DNA from: Promethearchaeota archaeon
Lineage (GTDB): Archaea > Asgardarchaeota > Lokiarchaeia > Sigyniarchaeales > SOKP01
Assembly (NCBI GenBank): GCA_019058135.1
Contig: JAHLWE010000225.1
Coordinates: 1-22,649, forward strand
Direction: 5' to 3'
DNA length: 22,649 nt
Shown one piece after another: positions 22,110 to 22,649 of the stretch. The notes under the pieces are model-generated. The model made no database searches. It was not told the origin of the DNA and was given only the letters and a program-made list of their open reading frames with translations. The position numbers were made by a program, and so were the translations under genes. How positions within the stretch are numbered: position 1 is the first letter of the stretch; every line of letters begins with the position of its first letter.

Positions 22110-22225
22110 ATCAAATAATATAGTTTACCAATAATAATCCCTATTTTATATGCTTCAAGATTATATTGTTTAAATAATTTAATTATATTTTATGTATTTA
22201 TTTCCTTACATGTCTCCAAGAGGTG
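22110..22225 (-). pseudogene. Decayed copy of the 3' end of the AIR-synthase-like gene
   Basis: On the minus strand it reads LETCKEINT, TAA (22190-22192), then NIIKLFKQYNLEAYKIGIII and GKLYYLI. This is matched in the intact gene by TTCKEINTEDVINLFKGYNL, EAHKIGIVI and KKKKLYIF. The parent segment lies around 21100-21250. The copy has an in-frame stop, and about 20 bases are missing near its end. It lies directly upstream of, and in the same orientation as, the intact gene. Confidence 0.75.
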
Positions 22226-22226
22226 C

Positions 22227-22310
22227 TTTATAGAAGTATGTATTTTTCTTTATATTTTAGTATATTTTCCTTATAAAGATTTTGATTTAAAAAGAAGAAG
22301 AATTATTTAA
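22227..22310 (+). pseudogene. Decayed copy of the Trm9-like gene's promoter and first codons
   Basis: Bases 22227-22269 match 9541-9583. After a deletion of about 25 bases (start codon included), 22272-22310 reads YKDFDLKRRRII and stops. The intact protein begins MGFYDCFAKDFDQKRRKPW. The reading frame is therefore the head of the same family, without a start and ending after a dozen residues. It directly adjoins the AIR-synthase-like fragment, forming a composite of two unrelated gene pieces. Confidence 0.65.
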
Positions 22311-22366
22311 AATGTTAAAATGGAAATTTGGATATAAAAAAAAACCACTTATTTTAATGAGTATAT

Positions 22367-22406
22367 ATTCTTAAATATTTGAGAGTGTTAATATTTACTT
22401 AAGAAT
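22367..22406. repeat. Imperfect inverted repeat upstream of the LRR-type gene
   Basis: ATTCTTAA at 22367-22374 and TTAAGAAT at 22399-22406 are exact reverse complements. Inside them AATATT occurs on both sides (22374-22379 and 22390-22395). The centre is about 85 bases before the GTG start at 22473, a sensible place for an operator or a terminator of upstream transcripts, but no protein partner is suggested. Confidence 0.35.
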
Positions 22407-22472
22407 GGTTGTATTAATAAAAATTACCTTTTCTTAGTAAACATTGAATTTAATGGAGAGAATGAGCGAAAA

Positions 22473-22649
22473 GTGACGGGCAGAGAATCTTCTGTAAGTA
22501 TCAAGAAAAAGACAAAAGAAGTCCCTTATGTATTTAAGGTTAATCAATATATCTCCCTTAAATTAGAGGATGGAAGGAAAGGCAAGGAAACAGTAATCTA
22601 CGTGAATGGAAAGCGTTTCAATCAGTGCAAATTTCTTTTATTAAATATA
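22473..22649 (+). CDS. N-terminus of a probable Asgard leucine-rich-repeat protein, cut by window edge
   Basis: A GTG-started frame of 59 codons runs off the right edge. After a Lys-rich opening it reads VPYVFKVNQYISLKLEDG, then ETVIYVNGKRFNQCKFLLLN. From memory this FKVNxYIxLKLE...IYVNGKxFxQCKxLLLNI opening is shared by many Lokiarchaeal leucine-rich-repeat proteins. The LRR part lies beyond the window, so this is a recognition call only. The frame is closed by TAA at 22389 and has no ATG before GTG 22473. GGAGAG at 22455-22460 is a possible, somewhat distant, ribosome binding site. Codon use is less A/T rich than in the neighbours. Confidence 0.6.
   Translation, partial: MTGRESSVSIKKKTKEVPYVFKVNQYISLKLEDGRKGKETVIYVNGKRFNQCKFLLLNI

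Noticed and set aside
1..22649. tRNA, rRNA, CRISPR array, transposase or integrase
   Set aside because: No cloverleaf with a GTTC-type T arm in the spacers, no regularly spaced repeats, and no IS-type ORF with terminal inverted repeats were found by eye; a covariance search could still find an unusual RNA.

Overview
The window is a very AT-rich piece of chromosome, most likely from an Asgard archaeon of the Lokiarchaeia/Promethearchaeota type. The evidence is as follows. There are two Arf/Rag-like small GTPases with extra longin- or roadblock-like domains, a free-standing longin-like protein and a zinc-ribbon/roadblock protein. There is a Trm9-like tRNA methyltransferase, and a right-edge gene whose opening matches a family I associate with Lokiarchaeal leucine-rich-repeat proteins. 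Some starts sit just behind archaeal TATA boxes, and TTG/GTG starts are frequent. No rRNA, tRNA, CRISPR array, transposase or phage gene was seen.

Layout. 1-2238 (minus) holds three consecutive paralogous membrane proteins with left-handed beta-helix (hexapeptide acyltransferase-like) domains, the last cut by the window edge. 2540-3788 (plus) holds a small unknown protein, a YkgJ-type cysteine-cluster protein and a decayed cobalamin-binding (corrinoid cap) gene. 3938-4678 holds a small basic protein overlapping a frameshifted nucleotidyltransferase, a toxin-antitoxin-like arrangement. 4679-5426 is gene-poor. 5427-7331 (minus) holds a small membrane protein and, upstream of it, a secreted rhodanese protein whose Cys-rich hydrophobic tail resembles halocin C8-type peptides. 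7508-7660 is an AbrB-like regulator too short for ordinary gene callers.

7868-12114 holds a large helical protein, the Trm9-like methyltransferase, and a three-gene minus-strand group (longin, helix-hairpin-helix, unknown). 12229-18717 holds a secreted transglutaminase-like protein, a longin-GTPase fusion, a stand-alone ATP-cone protein, a PD-(D/E)XK nuclease, a zinc-ribbon/roadblock protein and a second GTPase. 18934-22060 holds a multi-pass membrane protein and a minus-strand group of AIR-synthase-like protein, membrane zinc-ribbon protein and LOG-like protein. The right end carries gene debris and the start of a probable LRR protein.

Two themes stand out. First, 11470-18717 gathers the building blocks of eukaryotic endomembrane and nutrient-signalling switches (GTPase, longin, roadblock) and is the best candidate for one working system. 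Second, the window is littered with small, decaying copies of its own genes. The YkgJ 3' end (3408-3540) recurs at 7739-7871. The AIR-synthase 3' end recurs at 22110-22225. The promoter and 5' end of the Trm9 gene recur at 22227-22310. Each decayed coding copy contains an in-frame stop or ends early. All functional calls are from motif reading alone.
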